From assembly GCA_900553255.1 (NCBI GenBank), contig USCI01000005.1, positions 1 to 54,420 on the forward strand: 54,420 nucleotides of DNA, in the 5' to 3' direction. Shown here one piece after another: positions 51,179 through 54,420 of this stretch (its first letter is position 1; each line of letters starts with the position of its first letter). The DNA comes from an uncultured Oscillospiraceae bacterium (GTDB taxonomy: Bacteria; Bacillota; Clostridia; Oscillospirales; Acutalibacteraceae). Under the pieces are notes generated by a model, which was given only the letters and a program-made list of their open reading frames with translations, did not search any database and was not told the origin of the DNA. The translations under genes and the position numbers were made by a program.

Positions 51179-51198
51179 GACGCCGCCCCTTTCTTCCG

Positions 51199-52254
51199 TC
51201 AGCCGCGCAGGTCGATTTCCCTGTGGGCCTCGGCGGAATCGTAAATCGCCTGCATCATCTTCGCGGTGATGATTACCGTGTCGATGTGGCTTGGCAGCTT
51301 TTTGCCGGTTTTGATGCAGTCCACAAAGGCGTTGATTTCGTTTTCAAAGTGCGGCCGCATGTTGAACTTCGGGGTGTAATCCACCAGCGCGCCGTTTTCC
51401 ACGGTGTATACCTTGAAGTCGCTGCCGTAGTGCAGGCGGATGCCGGCCTTGTCGCCCATGAAGTCGATATACATCTCGTTTTCCCCGATGTTCTGCGCCC
51501 AGGCACCGTTAAAGGTGATGATCGGGCCGGAGGTGCGGATCATACCGGTCACCGAGTCGTCGACATCGTATACGCCGTCATACTTCGGCGGGCCGGCCCA
51601 CATATCGGTGTAGGTATATTCCTTCATGTTTTTGCCCAGACGGCAGAACGCCTCGCCGGTCACGGTGAGCGGCTGCGGGTCGCCGCAGCAGTACATCACG
51701 ATGTCGAGGAAATGCACGCCCCAGTCGATCAGCGCGCCGCCGCCGGCGATTGCCTTGGTGGTGAAGGCGCCGCCAAGCCCCGGGATGGAGCGGTGGGAGC
51801 GGAAGCTCACATACACATGGAACACGTCGCCGAGCTTTCCGCTGTCGATGTACTCCTTGATCCGGTTGACGCTGTCGTTGAAACGGTTGACCACGCCGAT
51901 GTTGAGCACCTTTCCGGTCTCATGCTGTACCTTCTGCATTTCCAGGGCTTCCGCATAGGTGCGGGCCGCCGGCTTTTCGCACAGCACGTTTTTGCCCGCG
52001 CGCAGGCAGTCGATCGCGATCGGGGCGTGGACGTTGTTCGGCGTACACACCGACACCGCCTCCACCTCAGGATCCGCGATCACCTCGTGATAATCGGTCA
52101 CGGCTTTGCCGCAGCCATAGGTTTCCACCGCTTTTTCCGCCCGTTCCGGGATAATATCGCAGAAATATGCGATCTCCGCCTCCGGGTTTTTGATGTACGC
52201 CGGGATATGTGCGGTATTGGCAATGGCACCGCAGCCGATCACGGCAACCTTCAT
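51199..52254 (-). CDS. Gfo/Idh/MocA family oxidoreductase
   Basis: 351 residues with a classical start, VAVIGCGAIANTAHIPAY, for NAD(P) binding. VSVCTPNNVHAPIAIDCLRAGKNVLCEKPAART contains the diagnostic EKP. A C-terminal substrate domain has GGGALIDWGVHFLDIVMYCCG, carrying the family's active-site Asp and His. It oxidises or reduces a ring carbon of a sugar, inositol or glycoside. It begins 6 bases after the stop of the AraC gene, so regulator and enzyme are on one transcript. Confidence 0.92.
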   Translation of the reverse strand: MKVAVIGCGAIANTAHIPAYIKNPEAEIAYFCDIIPERAEKAVETYGCGKAVTDYHEVIADPEVEAVSVCTPNNVHAPIAIDCLRAGKNVLCEKPAARTYAEALEMQKVQHETGKVLNIGVVNRFNDSVNRIKEYIDSGKLGDVFHVYVSFRSHRSIPGLGGAFTTKAIAGGGALIDWGVHFLDIVMYCCGDPQPLTVTGEAFCRLGKNMKEYTYTDMWAGPPKYDGVYDVDDSVTGMIRTSGPIITFNGAWAQNIGENEMYIDFMGDKAGIRLHYGSDFKVYTVENGALVDYTPKFNMRPHFENEINAFVDCIKTGKKLPSHIDTVIITAKMMQAIYDSAEAHREIDLRG

Positions 52255-52260
52255 TTGAAC

Positions 52261-53178
52261 CTACCCCTTTCCCTGTGTTGATTTTGATTGATTTCCGGTT
52301 ATGCCACGACGGGTTTTCCGGTATTCCAGAGGGCTTTCACCATACTGTCTGCTGAAAGCCCGGCTGAACGCATGAATCGAGCGGTAGCCAAGCCGCTCGG
52401 ACACCTGGGTGACGCTCAGGCCGCTGTCGAGCAGCTGCGCCGCGCGCTCGAACCGCCGGCGGGTATAGTACCCCTTCAGCGTCTCCCCCGCCCCCTGGGA
52501 AAACAGGCTCGCGAGGGTGGAGTAGCTGTAGCCGAACGGCTCGCTGAGCTTTGACAAGGCATGCAGATCCTCACAGTTTTCGTCTATGTAATGGATCATC
52601 TCGTATAAAAGCCGCTTTTTCCCGTCCGCCGGCTGGCTGTACGGGCGCACGGCATGGGTAAACTGCCGGTAGGTATCCACCAGGATCTGGTGCACGCACG
52701 CCTCGAGCATGGTGGTGGAAAACAGATCCGCAGTGATCAGATTGTTGAAAAGACGCAGGAAATCATCCTGGATCCCCGGGCCGGCTGTGGCCATGCGCGG
52801 CTGTGCGGCGTCAAAAAACTCCTTGAGGGTGCGGTATTCAAACCGGGACAGGCAGGCGTCGCTGAAGCGGAAGCCAAGGTAGAAATACCGGATCGGGTCG
52901 TTGTTGTCGGTGAGGATGTTGTGCTCTTCGCCGATCCGGTTGAGGAACAGCGTCCCCCGCTCCACCGGATAGCTCTCGCCGTCCACCACAAAAGTCCCGC
53001 GGCCGGAAACAATATAGGAGACCTCGTATACCTCCTGAATATGCGGCGCGCAGACATAATTCACCTCGGCGGCCAGGTCGCCCGCCTGGGAGAGGAGATA
53101 GGCGCCGAGCTCGAGCGGCACCCGCCAGTGCACCTCGTCAAAATGGAACCGTACCCGCCGGTTGGACGGAATATCCAT
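52261..53178 (-). CDS. AraC-family transcriptional regulator
   Basis: About 305 residues: an N-terminal cupin sensor (VSYIVSGRGTFVVDGESYPVERGTLFLNRIGEEH) and a C-terminal AraC DNA-binding domain (LHALSKLSEPFGYSYSTLASLFSQGAGETLKGYYTRRRFERA and VTQVSERLGYRSIHAFSRAFSRQYGESPLEYRK). The likely start is ATG 53178; the open frame to 53256 lies upstream of the predicted promoter. It leads the oxidoreductase/epimerase operon and should control it in response to the substrate. Confidence 0.9.
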   Translation of the reverse strand: MDIPSNRRVRFHFDEVHWRVPLELGAYLLSQAGDLAAEVNYVCAPHIQEVYEVSYIVSGRGTFVVDGESYPVERGTLFLNRIGEEHNILTDNNDPIRYFYLGFRFSDACLSRFEYRTLKEFFDAAQPRMATAGPGIQDDFLRLFNNLITADLFSTTMLEACVHQILVDTYRQFTHAVRPYSQPADGKKRLLYEMIHYIDENCEDLHALSKLSEPFGYSYSTLASLFSQGAGETLKGYYTRRRFERAAQLLDSGLSVTQVSERLGYRSIHAFSRAFSRQYGESPLEYRKTRRGITGNQSKSTQGKG

Positions 53179-53221
53179 AGGCCACCGCCCTTCGTTCAAC
53201 GTATCCGCTTCATTTAAGCAC

Positions 53222-53230
53222 AGTATAGCA
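53222..53230 (-). promoter_or_regulatory. Extended -10 promoter of the AraC/oxidoreductase operon
   Basis: Minus strand TGCTATACT. The transcription start would be near 53215, about 37 bases before the ATG at 53178. No clear -35 is seen. Confidence 0.55.
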
Positions 53231-53398
53231 CACACCGTCCCGCTTGTATTTATCATTTTTACTCAAGTTTATTTACAATTTTTTGCTTTTTGCCTGAATG
53301 CTCATTTCCGTTTATCTTTTTTCGGCGTTTTTTATCCCGGCTTACTCCGCAGCGGATTTATGAACACAAATCGCATATAATTTGAATAAATTGTAACT

Positions 53399-53425
53399 TT
53401 TAGCACTCTCAACTTGACAGTGCTA
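53399..53425. promoter_or_regulatory. CIRCE operator (HrcA site)
   Basis: TTAGCACTC (53399-53407), 9 bases, CAGTGCTAA (53417-53425). It differs from the canonical 9-9-9 CIRCE only in the first base of the right arm (C for G). It overlaps the -35 of the hsp20 promoter. Confidence 0.9.
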
Positions 53426-53441
53426 ATTTATGTGCTATACT
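53414..53441 (+). promoter_or_regulatory. Promoter of the hsp20 gene
   Basis: TTGACA (53414-53419), 16-base spacer, TATACT (53436-53441) with an extended TG. The -35 lies inside the CIRCE element, so HrcA binding would block it. Confidence 0.85.
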
Positions 53442-53521
53442 GAGGGTGTACCGAAAAGAGAGGAGCCAAAAGGGCTTCCCGGCAAGGCACATATGCAAAT
53501 AATGAAACGGAGGTATGACTT

Positions 53522-53962
53522 ATGTTGCCTAGCATTTTTGGTGAGAACCTGTTTGATGATCTGTTTGACCGCACGTTTGAGAAGGAATTCTTCGGAGGCC
53601 GCAACCCGCTGTACGGCAAGCATGCCAACGCGCTGATGAAGACCGACGTCCGTGAAAAGGACGACCAATATGAGCTGGCCGTTGACCTGCCTGGCTTCAG
53701 CAAGGACGAAATCAGCGCCGAGCTGAAGGACGGCTACCTGACCATCCGCGCCTCTAAGGGTCTTGACAAGGACGAAAAGGACAAGGACGGCCGGTATATC
53801 CGCCGCGAGCGCTACTGCGGCCAGTGCCAGCGCAGCTTCTACGTTGGCGACGTCAAGCCGGAGAACATCGGCGCCAAATACGAAGACGGCGTGCTGAAGC
53901 TGACCTTGCCCAAGGCGCAGCCCAAGCAGCTTGAAGCGTCCAACCACATTGCCATCGAATAA
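53522..53962 (+). CDS. Hsp20/alpha-crystallin small heat-shock protein
   Basis: 146 residues. A short N-terminal arm (MLPSIFGENLFDDLFD) is followed by the alpha-crystallin domain (about 38-135: MKTDVREKDDQYELAVDLPGFSKDEI, the core of the beta-sandwich, and GAKYEDGVLKLTLPK) and a brief tail. It acts as an ATP-independent holdase in the cytoplasm. GGAGG lies 8 bases upstream of the ATG. The transcript is monocistronic with its own CIRCE-controlled promoter and a strong terminator. Confidence 0.95.
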   Translation: MLPSIFGENLFDDLFDRTFEKEFFGGRNPLYGKHANALMKTDVREKDDQYELAVDLPGFSKDEISAELKDGYLTIRASKGLDKDEKDKDGRYIRRERYCGQCQRSFYVGDVKPENIGAKYEDGVLKLTLPKAQPKQLEASNHIAIE

Positions 53963-53971
53963 GGGCTTCAC

Positions 53972-54007
53972 AAAAAAGGATCCCGGCCGCGGCCGGGATC
54001 CTTTTTT
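53972..54007. terminator. Strong terminator after hsp20
   Basis: A 17-bp stem (53972-53988 with 53991-54007) made of AAAAAA plus GGATCCCGGCC and its complement, followed by further T on the plus strand. It can act in both directions. Confidence 0.9.
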
Positions 54008-54080
54008 TACTGCCGAAAACCGGAAAAATCCCCGGGACAGGATACTGAACCGCGCCAGAAAAAACGGACAATAGACAAAT

Positions 54081-54118
54081 CCCCCCTGATGTAGGAAAAT
54101 GGAACTACAACAGGGGGG
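54081..54118 (+). promoter_or_regulatory. Hairpin covering the ribosome site of the transposase gene
   Basis: CCCCCCTG (54081-54088) pairs with CAGGGGGG (54111-54118), and TGTAG (54090-54094) with CTACA (54105-54109), leaving one A/A mismatch and a 10-base loop. The G run is the only ribosome site for the ATG at 54126, so the folded mRNA would hide it. Confidence 0.7.
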
Positions 54119-54125
54119 AATTTAT

Positions 54126-54410
54126 ATGCGGAGAAGATATCAAAAAGTGCAGGAGCTTCTGCCAGAAATCAAGCGGATGTTGGAGAGCGGGATGAGCCAG
54201 CGGGAAGTTGCGGAAAGGCTGGGGCTGGAGGGCGACAGACCAATCCATGACTTGCTGAAGCGGGAGCGAAAGAAAGCAAAGCAAGTCCTGCCCAAACAGA
54301 GAGGACGAAAACCCGCCAGGACGCTTAAGGAATACAAGTATGAAAACCAGCGTCTGAAAATGGAGAATGAGCTATTGCGGGATTTTATTACGCTCATGGG
54401 AAGGAAGTGA
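54126..54410 (+). CDS. Insertion-sequence helix-turn-helix protein (IS3-type OrfA-like)
   Basis: 94 residues. A helix-turn-helix (about 10-40: EIKRMLESGMSQREVAERLGL) is followed by a basic segment (KRERKKAKQ) and a coiled-coil-like tail (LKEYKYENQRLKMENELLRDF). This layout matches the small first protein of IS3-family and similar transposases, with the catalytic OrfB expected just beyond the window edge. The ATG at 54126 is 7 bases after GGGGGG. The open frame starts at 54099, inside the upstream hairpin loop, which is unlikely to be used. The family assignment is tentative because the catalytic part is not visible. Confidence 0.7.
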   Translation: MRRRYQKVQELLPEIKRMLESGMSQREVAERLGLEGDRPIHDLLKRERKKAKQVLPKQRGRKPARTLKEYKYENQRLKMENELLRDFITLMGRK

Positions 54411-54420
54411 GGCCAAAGCT

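Overview
The window looks like chromosomal DNA of a gut-type anaerobic Firmicute, most likely from the Oscillospirales/Ruminococcaceae side of the Clostridia. The reasons are AGGAGG-type ribosome sites throughout, a CIRCE-controlled small heat-shock gene, sortase-type surface proteins, ABC sugar importers without their own ATPase gene, and abundant glycoside hydrolases. No rRNA, tRNA or CRISPR array was recognised. Genus cannot be fixed from the sequence alone.

Region 1 (about 1-28,100, all genes on the minus strand) is a giant carbohydrate-utilisation operon read from right to left. It starts with a secreted jelly-roll protein (27940), followed by a lipoprotein solute-binding protein, a membrane-anchored GH31, a second very large solute-binding protein, two permeases, an NHL/Yip1 membrane protein, a DUF5696 protein, two more permeases, a cytosolic GH31, a LacZ-type GH2, a GH3 and, behind a probable terminator, a second GH3 with inverted domain order. 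GH31 + GH2 + GH3 is the enzyme set needed to strip and hydrolyse xyloglucan-type oligosaccharides; this substrate is an inference.

Region 2 (28,100-37,525) holds two sortase-type surface proteins, one of them a three-module protein fused to an SGNH esterase. It also holds a divergent AraC regulator, a PocR-type AraC regulator and a FAD oxidoreductase. The surface-protein operon and the giant operon share a promoter with the same upstream box, spacer and -10 spacing, so they are probably one regulon, with the divergent AraC protein as a candidate activator. At about 37,525 a truncated XRE regulator is joined to a truncated ABC exporter gene. To the right the base composition becomes visibly richer in G+C, which suggests the edge of an acquired island.

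Region 3 (37,525-54,420) looks like host backbone: DegV, an O-antigen ligase-like protein, ApbE, NagA, HflX and Hsp20. It also has two small catabolic clusters. One is PfkB kinase / lyxose isomerase / class II aldolase, divergent from a ROK repressor. The other is AraC / two Gfo-Idh-MocA oxidoreductases / a TIM-barrel epimerase. The right edge carries the first gene of an insertion sequence, whose ribosome site is buried in a hairpin.

The most unusual non-coding structure is a modular hairpin-array repeat present three times (about 1-76, 43,655-43,872 and 49,114-49,332). Its ends are conserved, including a 97-bp block with three hairpins that is identical in two copies. Its middle hairpins keep their position and size but have entirely different sequences.
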